DNA of 64,000 nucleotides from G965215055 sp965242685 (lineage in GTDB: Bacteria; Pseudomonadota; Gammaproteobacteria; UBA4575): contig OZ251487.1 in the NCBI GenBank assembly GCA_965242685.1, positions 744,001 through 808,000 on the forward strand. The letters run 5' to 3'. Shown here in pieces: positions 8,230 to 16,894 of the stretch. The first letter of the stretch is position 1. Every line of letters starts with the position of its first letter. Below the pieces are notes generated by a model. The model had not been told where the DNA came from and made no database searches. It saw only the letters and a list, made by a program, of their open reading frames with translations. Both the position numbers and the translations under genes were made by a program.

Positions 8230-10331
8230 ACGACAACATTGCAAACAACGAAATCGAAATCCCCACGGTAACCGTCAAGTATGCCAAGACCGGCAAATCC
8301 ACCCGCTCCAACGAACTGGGGATGCGCGAGATGCAGGAGCGCGCCTATGCAAAACGCGGCGAACAATACCTGCTGATTAAATCTCCCCCCGCCTCCGGCA
8401 AGAGCCGCGCCCTGATGTTCCTGGCCCTCGACAAGACCGCCAACCAGGGCGTCCGACAGGCGCTCATCGTGGTGCCGGAAAAGTCCATCGGCAAAAACTT
8501 TGATAATACCCCGTTGCGTGACTTCGGCTTCTGGGCGGATTGGCAAGTCAAGGCCAAGTGGAACCTCTGCAACTCCCCCGGCGAGGACGGCGGCAAGGTC
8601 AAGTCGGTCAAGACCTTCCTCGACAGCGCCGACACCAACCTGATCTGCACCCACGCCACCTTCCGCTTCGCCGTCGAAAAACTCGGCATAGCGGCCTTTG
8701 ATGACCGACTGCTGGCCATCGATGAATTTCATCACGTCAGCGCCGATCCCGATAACGTCCTGGGCGATCAACTGAAACGATTTCTGGCGCGCGACAAAAC
8801 CCATATCGTCGCCATGACCGGCTCCTACTTTCGCGGCGATGCCGTGCCGGTGCTCGGGCCCGACGACGAGGCCAAATTTTCAACCATTACCTATACTTAC
8901 TACGAACAATTAAACGGCTATGAACACCTCAAAGAACTGAACATCGGCTATTACTTCTATAACGGCCCCTATGTCGACGACATCCTAAACGTCCTCGACC
9001 CGCGCGAAAAGACCATCGTCCACATCCCCAACGTAAACTCCCGCGAAAGCACCAAAGACAAGATCAAAGAGGTGGAACATATCCTCGAGGAACTGGGCGA
9101 CTGGCAAGGCGTCGATGCCGACACTGGCTTCCACCGCATCAAGCGCAAGTCGGACGGGAAAGTCATCAGAGTGGCGGATCTCGTGGACGACGACCAAAAC
9201 AAACGCGACAAAGTCCGCGCCGGCCTGCGCTCTCCCCTGATGGCAACCGACCGCGACTATATCGACATCATCATCGCGCTCGGTATGGCCAAAGAGGGCT
9301 TTGACTGGATCTGGTGCCAACACGCCCTGACCGTCGGCTATCGCGCCAGCCTGACCGAAATCGTCCAGATCATCGGGCGCGTGACGCGCGATGCCCCCGA
9401 CAAACAACGGGCGCGGTTTACCAACCTGATCGCCGAGCCGGACGCCTCCGAAGACGCCGTGACCGATGCCGTCAACGACACCTTGAAGGCAATCGCCGCC
9501 AGCCTGCTGATGGAACAGGTACTCGCCCCCAGGTTTGAGTTCACGCCAAAGACATCGACCAGCGTCCCCCTGGCAGGCTTCGATTATGGAGACGAGGGCT
9601 ACGATCCCGCCAAAACAAACGTCGGCGTCAACGAGGAAACCGGTCAAATACAGGTGGAGATCAACGGATTGACGGCGCCCAAGAGCGAACAGGCAAAGCG
9701 CATCTGTAAAGAAGACATCAACGAGCTGATCACCGCCTTCACGCAAGACACAAAAACAGTGGAGCGCGGCATATTCGAAGAAGAAACGGAAACGATGCCG
9801 GAGGAGATCACGCAGATCGCCATGGTCAGGATCGTGGCGGAAAAATACCCCGACCTCGAGGACGAGGACAAAGAGGCGGTGCGGCAATATGCCGTCGCCA
9901 AAATAAACCTAACCCAACAGGTCAAGAGGCAACTGAATGAACCGGGTGGAGAATATACGCTGGATAACGGCGAGGATGGAGAGCCAAAGGCGAACACCGC
10001 ATTCGTGGACGGCGTGCGGCAATATGTCGTCGATGTAACCAACCTGGATGTCGATCTCATCGACAGCATCAACCCCTTTGGCGAGGCCTACGCCATCCTG
10101 GCCAAATCCATGAACAAAGAAAGCCTGATACAACTCGGCAACATCATCGCCGGCAGAAAACCGACACTTACATTTACAGAGGCGAGAGAATTCGCCAAGA
10201 GGGCACTGAGATTTAAGCGAGAACGGCACCGCCTGCCCGAGGTGACCTCCAACGACCCCTGGGAAAAGAAGATCGCCGAGGGGATGCGCGCCTATGCAAA
10301 AATGCTGGACGAGACCAAGCAAAATGCCTGA
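8226..10331 (+). CDS. DEAD/DEAH-box helicase of a methyltransferase-helicase-nuclease operon
   Basis: 701-residue superfamily 2 helicase. Motif I is KSPPASGKSRAL near residue 52 (SGKS in place of GxGKT), motif II is LLAIDEFHHV near 162, motif III MTGSYFRGD near 198, and motif VI EIVQIIGRVTRDAPD near 378. A long C-terminal region without a recognised domain follows. ATG overlaps the methyltransferase stop (ATGA), and its own stop overlaps the nuclease start, so the three are translated from one message. Likely translocates on DNA for the associated nuclease. This is inferred from the gene order, which recurs in other bacteria. Confidence 0.87.
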   Translation: MNDNIANNEIEIPTVTVKYAKTGKSTRSNELGMREMQERAYAKRGEQYLLIKSPPASGKSRALMFLALDKTANQGVRQALIVVPEKSIGKNFDNTPLRDFGFWADWQVKAKWNLCNSPGEDGGKVKSVKTFLDSADTNLICTHATFRFAVEKLGIAAFDDRLLAIDEFHHVSADPDNVLGDQLKRFLARDKTHIVAMTGSYFRGDAVPVLGPDDEAKFSTITYTYYEQLNGYEHLKELNIGYYFYNGPYVDDILNVLDPREKTIVHIPNVNSRESTKDKIKEVEHILEELGDWQGVDADTGFHRIKRKSDGKVIRVADLVDDDQNKRDKVRAGLRSPLMATDRDYIDIIIALGMAKEGFDWIWCQHALTVGYRASLTEIVQIIGRVTRDAPDKQRARFTNLIAEPDASEDAVTDAVNDTLKAIAASLLMEQVLAPRFEFTPKTSTSVPLAGFDYGDEGYDPAKTNVGVNEETGQIQVEINGLTAPKSEQAKRICKEDINELITAFTQDTKTVERGIFEEETETMPEEITQIAMVRIVAEKYPDLEDEDKEAVRQYAVAKINLTQQVKRQLNEPGGEYTLDNGEDGEPKANTAFVDGVRQYVVDVTNLDVDLIDSINPFGEAYAILAKSMNKESLIQLGNIIAGRKPTLTFTEAREFAKRALRFKRERHRLPEVTSNDPWEKKIAEGMRAYAKMLDETKQNA

Positions 10332-11544
10332 ATTTACCATTACCAAAGAAGACCGCGATCTCCGTGACGAGTTGGCCGCGGCGGGGCTTGAAGATCAAAC
10401 GAAAATCATCCCCGCACTATCACCTAAACAGGAACGGATCATCGCCGGCTTTGAGGAAATCCAAGGGTTTGTCGAGGAATATGGACGCGAACCGACCTTT
10501 GAATATGAAAAAGGCATCTTTGAACGCCTATACGCCACCCGCTTGGAACAGCTACGCCGCCAACCGGAATCCATCGCCCTGCTCAAGGAACGTGATCGGC
10601 AAGGCCTACTCGATGAAAAATCCATAGACGGTGTTGCCGATGACGACGATCTGGACGACGCCGCCCTGTCGGCCGCGCTTGGGCTGGATACAAAAAACGA
10701 TACGGATATAACCACGCTTAGACACGTCAAGCCGCGCGCCGAGATTCGGCGGCCGGCGCCGGCGGCAGCCATCGCCCAGAGAACGCCCTGCCAAGACTTC
10801 CATATCTTCAAGCCTTTGTTTGAGAAAGTGCAAACCGACATCAAAAGTGGCGCGAGGAAGATAGTCTTGTTCAAAGGGGATAGCAGCAGCATTAAAAAAG
10901 AAGACTTTTTTATTGTCGGCGGTCAAATCGCCTATGTCGCCGAGGTGGGCGAACCCTTCACCGGTGCGGACGGGGACACCGAACATAGACTGCGGGTGAT
11001 CTTCGATAACGGCGTTGAGAGCAACCAGTTACTTCGGTCATTACAAAAACTGATCTGGGAAGACGAAAACGGGCGCCGCATCACCGGCTTGGGTACGGGG
11101 CCGTTATTCGATGACCAACCCCGAGAAGGCGACATCGCCAGTGGCGTGATCTACGTATGCCGTAGCCGCTCGGACCTCCCGCTGATCAAAGCAAACCGCG
11201 CCAACATCCACAAGATCGGCGTCACCGGCGGCGACCCCAAGCGTAGACTATCCAACGCCGAAGACGACCCCACCTTCCTACTTGCAAAGGCGGATCTAGT
11301 GGCGAGCTTCACACTATACAACATCAACCGCAGCAAACTGGAAACACTCCTCCACAACATCTTTGCCGCCGCCCGCCTGGACATCGAAATCCCCGACCGA
11401 TTCAACAAAACCTACCGCCCCCAGGAATGGTTTCTCGTGCCCCTATCAACAATCGAGGACGCCGTAGACAAAATCAAAGATAAATCAATCACAAAATACC
11501 AATTCAATAGAGACACAGGCCTCCTGGAAGAGATCGACAGATGA
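10324..11544 (+). CDS. GIY-YIG family nuclease (T5orf172-like) of the same operon
   Basis: 406 residues from ATG 10324, which overlaps the helicase stop; a longer upstream reading to 10294 lies inside the helicase gene and is not needed. The C-terminal domain (about 275-400) has the GIY-YIG pattern: GVIYVCRSRSD, NIHKIGVTGGDPKRRL with the conserved Arg, and KLETLLHNIFAAARLDI with the metal-binding Glu. The N-terminal 270 residues (FTITKEDRDLRDELAAAGLE onwards) are unrecognised and may bind DNA or the partners. Probable cleavage subunit of the methyltransferase-helicase system. Confidence 0.85.
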   Translation: MPEFTITKEDRDLRDELAAAGLEDQTKIIPALSPKQERIIAGFEEIQGFVEEYGREPTFEYEKGIFERLYATRLEQLRRQPESIALLKERDRQGLLDEKSIDGVADDDDLDDAALSAALGLDTKNDTDITTLRHVKPRAEIRRPAPAAAIAQRTPCQDFHIFKPLFEKVQTDIKSGARKIVLFKGDSSSIKKEDFFIVGGQIAYVAEVGEPFTGADGDTEHRLRVIFDNGVESNQLLRSLQKLIWEDENGRRITGLGTGPLFDDQPREGDIASGVIYVCRSRSDLPLIKANRANIHKIGVTGGDPKRRLSNAEDDPTFLLAKADLVASFTLYNINRSKLETLLHNIFAAARLDIEIPDRFNKTYRPQEWFLVPLSTIEDAVDKIKDKSITKYQFNRDTGLLEEIDR

Positions 11545-11608
11545 ACGGATCGCCTTTTTGAAAGTGATACGCCAAGCCTCTACAGCGTGTCCTTGTGGAT
11601 ATTTTTGG

Positions 11609-11638
11609 CCATTTCGTTTACTCTGAAAGGTGACGGCA
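11609..11638 (+). repeat. Dispersed upstream repeat, copy E
   Basis: Core CCATTTCGTTTACTCTGAAA then GGTGACGG. The block CTCTACAGCGTGTCCTTGTG precedes it at 11580-11599, as at copies A and C. The other copies are 7-8 kb upstream. Confidence 0.8.
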
Positions 11639-11653
11639 GATTGAAGCAGAACA

Positions 11654-12034
11654 ATGGATAACATCTTAGAACAAGGTAAGACATTATTACTGATTGTGGT
11701 ACTAGTAGTTGCACCACTTTTGGGGGCATTGGCTACGGTTAGCTACTTATATCTAGAGACTAAGTTTGAAAGCGTAAATGCCAGGATTGAAGGTATGGAT
11801 GCCAAGATTGAAGGTATGGATGCCAGGTTTGAAGGTATGGATAAATACCTAGAGGCCAGGTTTGATAGAGTAGATGAAAAGTTTGACAGTGTGAATGCCA
11901 GGATTGATAAGCACGAAACAATCCTAAACAACATCAGAGACAGAGTTGCCAGCATAGAAGGAAAGATGGAAAGTAACAGTCCTGAGACGCCAGCGAGTGC
12001 AGCGCATTCGCCAGTCACCGGCAGCACTCTATAA
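11654..12034 (+). CDS. Small membrane-anchored coiled-coil protein, paralogue E
   Basis: 126 residues, the longest of the family. Membrane segment at about 10-33 (LLLIVVLVVAPLLGALATVS), then a coiled coil built on a 7-residue repeat (ARIEGMD, AKIEGMD, ARFEGMD), and the shared C-terminal module ending SPVTGSTL. The DNA has three 21-bp tandem units at 11778-11840. Placed directly after the nuclease gene and before the second copy of the 24-nt direct repeat, so it may travel with the operon. Function unknown; a membrane sensor or tether is possible from topology only. Confidence 0.7.
   Translation: MDNILEQGKTLLLIVVLVVAPLLGALATVSYLYLETKFESVNARIEGMDAKIEGMDARFEGMDKYLEARFDRVDEKFDSVNARIDKHETILNNIRDRVASIEGKMESNSPETPASAAHSPVTGSTL
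11778..11840 (+). repeat. Three 21-bp in-frame tandem repeats
   Basis: Units ATGCC[A]AGATTGAAGGTATGG-like at 11778-11798, 11799-11819 and 11820-11840, each adding one heptad (IEGMDA[K/R]) to the coiled coil of paralogue E. Copy number could vary between strains. Confidence 0.85.
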
Positions 12035-12047
12035 TTTCTGCCCCTAC

Positions 12048-12071
12048 CGCCACGGCGCAGGGCAAATAAGT
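12048..12071 (+). repeat. 24-nt direct repeat, right copy
   Basis: Perfect copy of 5036-5059, again right after a membrane/coiled-coil gene. The two copies could recombine to lose or exchange the 7-kb methyltransferase-helicase-nuclease cassette. Confidence 0.9.
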
Positions 12072-12198
12072 TCCGTTTCTCCCTTCTAATCCGTCCGGAT
12101 AAAAGTCAGAGAAACACTAAAAACCTTGTTTGGTTAGAATTGTATATAATTTCCAAACTTAATGACTTCCCTACCCCGCAACTTCTGAGACTTAACAG

Positions 12199-13098
12199 AT
12201 GGCACGCTCCGTACTAGGCAAAGAAAAAGTATATGAAGCGTTTAGTGCCTGGCGTAATGAGTGTCTTATAGCCGACCGCTCAATGTTCAACGAAGGTGAA
12301 GAATTGTGGACCTTGAATAATATCCAACAACTCGTATCTCTTGTTGAGGGAATACATCAGGGCAGAAGAAACAAAAACACCTTAGAAAAATTAAAAGAGC
12401 AATTGAAATCTGTGTCTCCCGAAATAGCCTGGTTAGCGGCAGAAATTATCTGGGTGCTATTTTTATTCCCTAGACGTAAAGCACCAAACGAGAAATGGAA
12501 ACAAATACTTAGTATAAATCCAGAAACGAAACGCAATAGATATATTAAAGAAGTTTATGAATGCTCGGGTAAAAATTTACCGGACAGCCCCTATCTTAGA
12601 GTTGAATTACTTAGTGGTATTGCAAGGGCTGGACGAAGACTTAATAGTAATCGATATGACGAGCTTGTATTCCTGCTGCGAGTATTGAAAAAATGGAAAA
12701 CTGAGCTTCAAGAAAACAATTTAACATTTGAAGATGAAGATGCGCATTGGAACTTTGCCAAGTCGCTTGATGAAGCTTATGAGGATGCAGACGACTACCA
12801 AATACGTCACACAATTCTTCATCTCCTATTCCCGGACTACTTTGAGACAGCCTCGAATAAAACACATAAAGAAGCTTTTTTTAACCACTACAGAAGCAAA
12901 TATAAATTATCTGAGGAATTGCTTTCTCTCCCTAAACTTGACCATGCTCTCTACAAACTACGTACACTCATGGAAGAGAAATATGGATATAGAAAAAATT
13001 TCCACTGGTACGATCCCGAAATTCTCAAAGAGTGGCATTCAAACTATGACAAGAAAAACACCCCTGAAAGACGCGGTTTCCCTCGCCACAACTTCTGA
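12199..13098 (+). CDS. Stand-alone copy of the McrB-type N-terminal domain
   Basis: 299 residues. It is homologous along its length to the N-terminal part of the mcrB that follows: KVYEAFSAWRNECLIADRSM here against GTYEAFDVWRDECLLADGAM there, KNLPDSPYLRVELLSGIA against KDLPDSPYLTNESLDGIA, and TILHLLFPDYFETASNK against IILHFLFPRYFETAASK. It stops after GFPRHNF without the ATPase part. The DNA before both copies is also similar (CAACTTCTGAG, then ACAGATGGCACG), so this is a tandem duplication. In McrB the N-terminal region recognises modified DNA, so this could be a separate recognition subunit or a decaying copy. TATAAT at 12145-12150 may be its promoter. Confidence 0.75.
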   Translation: MARSVLGKEKVYEAFSAWRNECLIADRSMFNEGEELWTLNNIQQLVSLVEGIHQGRRNKNTLEKLKEQLKSVSPEIAWLAAEIIWVLFLFPRRKAPNEKWKQILSINPETKRNRYIKEVYECSGKNLPDSPYLRVELLSGIARAGRRLNSNRYDELVFLLRVLKKWKTELQENNLTFEDEDAHWNFAKSLDEAYEDADDYQIRHTILHLLFPDYFETASNKTHKEAFFNHYRSKYKLSEELLSLPKLDHALYKLRTLMEEKYGYRKNFHWYDPEILKEWHSNYDKKNTPERRGFPRHNF

Positions 13099-13108
13099 GG
13101 CTTGACAG

Positions 13109-13939
13109 ATGGCACGACGCCCCGGAATCAAAGGAACATATGAAGCGTTTGATGTTTGGCGTGACGAATGCCTTCTGGCCGACGGCGCAATGTTCAGCGA
13201 TGAAGTGCTATGGACTTTGAATAACATTCAGGAACTCGGATCTATTGTTGAGAAAGAACCACCTACGAACAACCAAAAACTCTTATCCTCAGAAAAACTT
13301 AAAGAATCATTGCAATCTGCCTCTCCCGAAGTAGCTCGGTTGGCGGCAGAAACGATTTGGTTGTTATATTTAGGCACTTCGAACAGAACACCAACAAAGA
13401 AACGCAACTATATTGAAGAAATTTATAAGTGCTCGGGTAAAGATTTACCGGACAGTCCCTATCTTACCAACGAATCACTTGATGGTATTGCCGGTGGTGG
13501 AGAAGGATTTAATCTCTATACATATCTCGAGTTTGTATACCTGCTGCGCCTGTTGAAAAAGTGGAAAACTGAACCTCCTGAAGATCAAGAGGCACATTGG
13601 GACGTTTCCGAATGGCTTGATGAAATTGAGGGCACATACAGCCGTCAATCCCGTAACATAATTCTTCATTTCCTATTCCCGCGCTACTTTGAGACAGCCG
13701 CGAGTAAAACAGACAGGGAAAAATTTTTAACTACTACAGCATCGAATACGAAGATGAGTTACCTGAGGAATTTCAGAAGGACGGTTACAGACTTTCTTCC
13801 ACTGATCTTGACCGCGCTTTCTACGAACTACGTGGACTTATGGAAAAAGAAGAGAAATATGGAAAAAATTTCTACCATTACAAACTTGGAATACGCGAAG
13901 AGTGGGGCACAAACTATAAAAAGAAAAAACTACCACTGA
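13109..13939 (+). CDS. mcrB: 5' part of mcrB (N-terminal recognition domain), separated by a frameshift
   Basis: Reads MARRPGIKGTYEAFDVWRDE and follows the paralogue upstream to EKF near 13723, after which this frame gives unrelated residues up to a stop at 13939. The homologous continuation (FNYYSIEYEDELPEEF, then LRGLMEKEEKYGKNFYHY) is in the next frame. The break lies in a run of five A and five T (13719-13728); one more T restores the alignment with the neighbour copy. I see no slippery heptamer that suits programmed frameshifting, so this is a real mutation or a homopolymer sequencing error. Repaired, mcrB would be 772 residues. Confidence 0.72.
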   Translation: MARRPGIKGTYEAFDVWRDECLLADGAMFSDEVLWTLNNIQELGSIVEKEPPTNNQKLLSSEKLKESLQSASPEVARLAAETIWLLYLGTSNRTPTKKRNYIEEIYKCSGKDLPDSPYLTNESLDGIAGGGEGFNLYTYLEFVYLLRLLKKWKTEPPEDQEAHWDVSEWLDEIEGTYSRQSRNIILHFLFPRYFETAASKTDREKFLTTTASNTKMSYLRNFRRTVTDFLPLILTALSTNYVDLWKKKRNMEKISTITNLEYAKSGAQTIKRKNYH

Positions 13940-15426
13940 CACGAGGCAAAGAAGAAGTAAAGGATGATGATATGCAGGTTACTTTAAACCCACTGCACCC
14001 GTATATTAAAAATGGCAGGCTAACTAACCCAGAAAACACTACCAGATATGCTTTGGTTTGCCAGGCCGTGATGAGGTATGGCAAAGCAGGCGTACTAAGA
14101 TCTACCCTGCGAGAGGCCTTAGCACAACCTACTAGCGCATTGGCAAAAAGCTACAAGGGTAAGAAAACTAAGGGTAAGAAAACTCTTATGGAATACGCCA
14201 AAAAAATAGAAGGTGGTGCTAATAGACGTGGCTACACTGCCTATGACGGCAAAGTGCAAGATTGGCAAAGCAAGCCGCAATATGCGGTTAAAGATCAGAT
14301 AGATGATAACGAAAAACCACTACCAGGAGAAATTGTAGAGGAATCACCTGAGCATCATTCAATCCCCCACCCCCTAAACCAGATTCTCTACGGCCCGCCG
14401 GGTACCGGTAAGACTTACCAGACCGTCAACTATGCCGTGGCCATCGTTGAGAACCAAGAACTTGATGAAATTAAAGAAGAGGATCGGAAAGAAGTAAAAC
14501 GTCGATTTGATGACTATAAGAAAGAGGGCCGGATCGCAATGGTGACATTTCACCAGAGCTTTGCCTACGAGGACTTCATTGAAGGCATCAAGCCTAAACT
14601 CGGTAGCAGCAACATTGAATACACGATAGAACCTGGCATCTTCAAACAGATTGTAGAGAAAGCCATAATACAAAGAAATGAATTTACATGGACTGACGAG
14701 GACTCTGACAGAAACTGCGTACTCATCATCGACGAGATCAATCGCGGCAACATCGCCAAGATATTCGGCGAACTCATCACGCTGATCGAGGATTCCAAGC
14801 GTCTTGAAGAAGACGATGCGCTGACGACTAAGCTGCCCTACTCTAAGAAAGAATTTGGCGTACCGAACAACCTCTACATCCTCGGCACGATGAACACCGC
14901 CGACCGCTCCATCATGCAACTGGACACCGCCTTGCGGCGGCGCTTTGAATTTGTCGAGCTGATGCCGAAACCGAAAATCATCAGCGAAAATATTGAAGGC
15001 GTAAACTGCCGGCGCTTACTGGAAAAGATGAACAAAAGGATCAGGGTATTGCTGGATCGGGAACACCAGATCGGACATACCTACCTTATGAACGACGTCA
15101 CAACCCTGGAAGACCTGAAGAAAACATTTCAGAACAACATCATGCCCCTACTCCAGGAATACTTTTACGACGACTGGCAAAAAATTGACTTTGTGCTCAA
15201 TGGAAACGGCTTTATTAAGCCCTCCAAAGACCATGATCATGAACTCAAAAAAGCCATCGATTCAGAACTGGTAGGCGAAGAGCAAAAGATCTACGAACTG
15301 CTGCCTTTTGATGATGGAAAGTGGGAAAGCGAGGAGAGTTATCAGGCCATCTACAAGGATAAGGATACCCGCACCACCGCCCAACTAGAAGGCCAACCAA
15401 ACACCGACAACGACCCTGGTGAATAA
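13840..15426 (+). CDS. mcrB: McrB-like 5-methylcytosine restriction GTPase, AAA+ part
   Basis: AAA+ motor of an McrBC-type modification-dependent restriction system. After the frameshifted 5' part come a linker domain (MQVTLNPLHPYIKNGRL onwards) and the motor: Walker A LYGPPGTGKTYQ (near 14389), VTFHQSFAYEDFIEGI, Walker B VLIIDEINRGNIAKIFGE, and the McrB signature LGTMNTADRSIMQLDTALRR with arginine finger residues. The family hydrolyses GTP and translocates DNA for McrC. The ATG at 13840 is internal to the ancestral gene; homology starts at about 13725. The stop overlaps mcrC by 8 nt. Whether a working protein is made depends on the frameshift. Confidence 0.85.
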   Translation: MEKEEKYGKNFYHYKLGIREEWGTNYKKKKLPLTRGKEEVKDDDMQVTLNPLHPYIKNGRLTNPENTTRYALVCQAVMRYGKAGVLRSTLREALAQPTSALAKSYKGKKTKGKKTLMEYAKKIEGGANRRGYTAYDGKVQDWQSKPQYAVKDQIDDNEKPLPGEIVEESPEHHSIPHPLNQILYGPPGTGKTYQTVNYAVAIVENQELDEIKEEDRKEVKRRFDDYKKEGRIAMVTFHQSFAYEDFIEGIKPKLGSSNIEYTIEPGIFKQIVEKAIIQRNEFTWTDEDSDRNCVLIIDEINRGNIAKIFGELITLIEDSKRLEEDDALTTKLPYSKKEFGVPNNLYILGTMNTADRSIMQLDTALRRRFEFVELMPKPKIISENIEGVNCRRLLEKMNKRIRVLLDREHQIGHTYLMNDVTTLEDLKKTFQNNIMPLLQEYFYDDWQKIDFVLNGNGFIKPSKDHDHELKKAIDSELVGEEQKIYELLPFDDGKWESEESYQAIYKDKDTRTTAQLEGQPNTDNDPGE

Positions 15427-16732
15427 AGAACCGCTAAGGGTCAGGGAACACGAGGAACTCACCGGACTGAGCAAGGACGAAATAGAGGATCTAAAAGACT
15501 TCGCCCTTAAAAACCAAACCGATAAAGACGACAAGTACCGCCCTGTCTTAAAACTAGATAAGGCGGGGAACCTAAAGGCACAAAACTACGTAGGCGTCAT
15601 CCAGACCCGCAAGGGTAAGGTGGTTGAGATACTGCCCAAAATAGACCTCGATGAAGACGATAAAGACCATGAGAGAACCAAAGACATATTCCTCAAAATG
15701 CTGCGCACCTACAGGGGCTTCAAAGCCAACCTCAACGACAGCGGCATCCGCGCCATCCGACATTTCAACATGCTGGAAGTATTTGTCCGCCTGTTCCTCG
15801 ACAAACTCGTTCTACTGACCAAAAAAGGCCTGGCCCGTCAATATCAGGCCAAAGAAGACAACATCACCTGCCTGCGGGGGCGCATCCTGTTTCCCCAACA
15901 CCTCCGCCACAACCTATTCGACCGTACCCACTTTTACGTAAGCTACGACGAACTCACCACCGACCGGCCGGCCAATCGCCTCATCAAGAGCACGATCAAG
16001 AAACTGAAAGGCATCGTCAAACAGCCCTACAACAAACAACTGCTTCATCAGCTAGACCTTTGCTTTGCCGATGTTCCACCATCGACAAGCCTCGATAGCG
16101 ACTGGCGCCGCTACCGGCTAGACCGTTCCATGCAGCACTACGAGGCCGTGATGCAGTGGGTCGGGGTATTCCTGTTTAATCACGGGCTAACCACGTTCGC
16201 CGGCAAACACCTCAACCAGGCGCTACTATTCCCGATGGAGAAAGTATTCGAAGGCTTTGTCGCACACCACCTCCGGCGTCATCAACATCAACGAGGATGG
16301 CGAGTAGAAACACAAGGACCACAATGGTATCTGACCAAATGTATGGAAGGAAACAAAGTATTCCAAATGAAACCAGACATCAGCCTGATGACACCAAACG
16401 GCAGGGACGTTGAGTTTATCCTCGACACCAAATGGAAACGCATTGGCAAAACCCCCAACGATTCCAAGCATGACATCAGCCAGGCGGACGTCTACCAGCT
16501 ATACAGCTACGGCAAACGCTACGGTTGCCGCACTGTGGCACTGATCTACCCAAAGACGCAAAAATTTACGTCCCCTCTCGACTATCAATTTCTCAAAAAT
16601 AAAGACGAACAAGATTCCTTAAACCTGCTCTGCTTCCCCTTTGACGTGCGCAAGCCTGAAGACAGCGTTACAAAAATACTGGATGAACTAGAAGGACAGA
16701 AGCACCTAAGGCGGCATAAAGAAGCCGCATAA
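15419..16732 (+). CDS. mcrC: McrC-like nuclease subunit
   Basis: 437 residues, GTG start at 15419 overlapping the mcrB stop. The N-terminal part (GVIQTRKGKVVEILPKIDL) and the middle (LRGRILFPQHLRHN, ELTTDRPANRLIKSTIKKL) are McrC-like. The C-terminal PD-(D/E)XK site is visible as MKPDISL, then FILDTKWKRI, and a following helix ISQADVYQLYSYGKRY. In McrBC, McrC cuts DNA after McrB translocation between modified sites. It is the last gene of the defence region and is intact. Confidence 0.9.
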   Translation: MNKEPLRVREHEELTGLSKDEIEDLKDFALKNQTDKDDKYRPVLKLDKAGNLKAQNYVGVIQTRKGKVVEILPKIDLDEDDKDHERTKDIFLKMLRTYRGFKANLNDSGIRAIRHFNMLEVFVRLFLDKLVLLTKKGLARQYQAKEDNITCLRGRILFPQHLRHNLFDRTHFYVSYDELTTDRPANRLIKSTIKKLKGIVKQPYNKQLLHQLDLCFADVPPSTSLDSDWRRYRLDRSMQHYEAVMQWVGVFLFNHGLTTFAGKHLNQALLFPMEKVFEGFVAHHLRRHQHQRGWRVETQGPQWYLTKCMEGNKVFQMKPDISLMTPNGRDVEFILDTKWKRIGKTPNDSKHDISQADVYQLYSYGKRYGCRTVALIYPKTQKFTSPLDYQFLKNKDEQDSLNLLCFPFDVRKPEDSVTKILDELEGQKHLRRHKEAA

Positions 16733-16760
16733 TCCGTTAATACAATTCGATTGAATGCAG

Positions 16761-16790
16761 ATAGGTGCGGATAGGTGCGGATAGGTGCGG
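16761..16790 (+). repeat. Three 10-bp tandem repeats
   Basis: ATAGGTGCGG repeated three times exactly, 29 bp after the mcrC stop. Confidence 0.95.
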
Positions 16791-16792
16791 AA

Positions 16793-16890
16793 AAACTTGT
16801 CCAAAATCGGGGAAAAATTACCCGAAATTAAAATATGTTTTCCGAAATTAAACTCCTTACCTAAAATCGGACTCCCTACCGGAAATTAGC
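16793..16890. repeat. Degenerate short-motif array at the right edge of the defence region
   Basis: About 100 bp of recurring CCGAAATTA/CCAAAATCGG-like motifs, alternating with CTCC/CTTACC. Related GGAAATAA/CGAAATA motifs occur in the left array at 5145-5391, so both flanks of the restriction genes carry the same kind of simple A-rich sequence. Lies between the converging mcrC and DUF1249 genes. Confidence 0.55.
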
Positions 16891-16894
16891 CTCC

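Noticed and set aside
13719..13728. Programmed -1 frameshifting in mcrB
   Set aside because: The A5T5 run does not form a proper X-XXY-YYZ slippery site in the reading frame; a one-base loss or read error explains it better.
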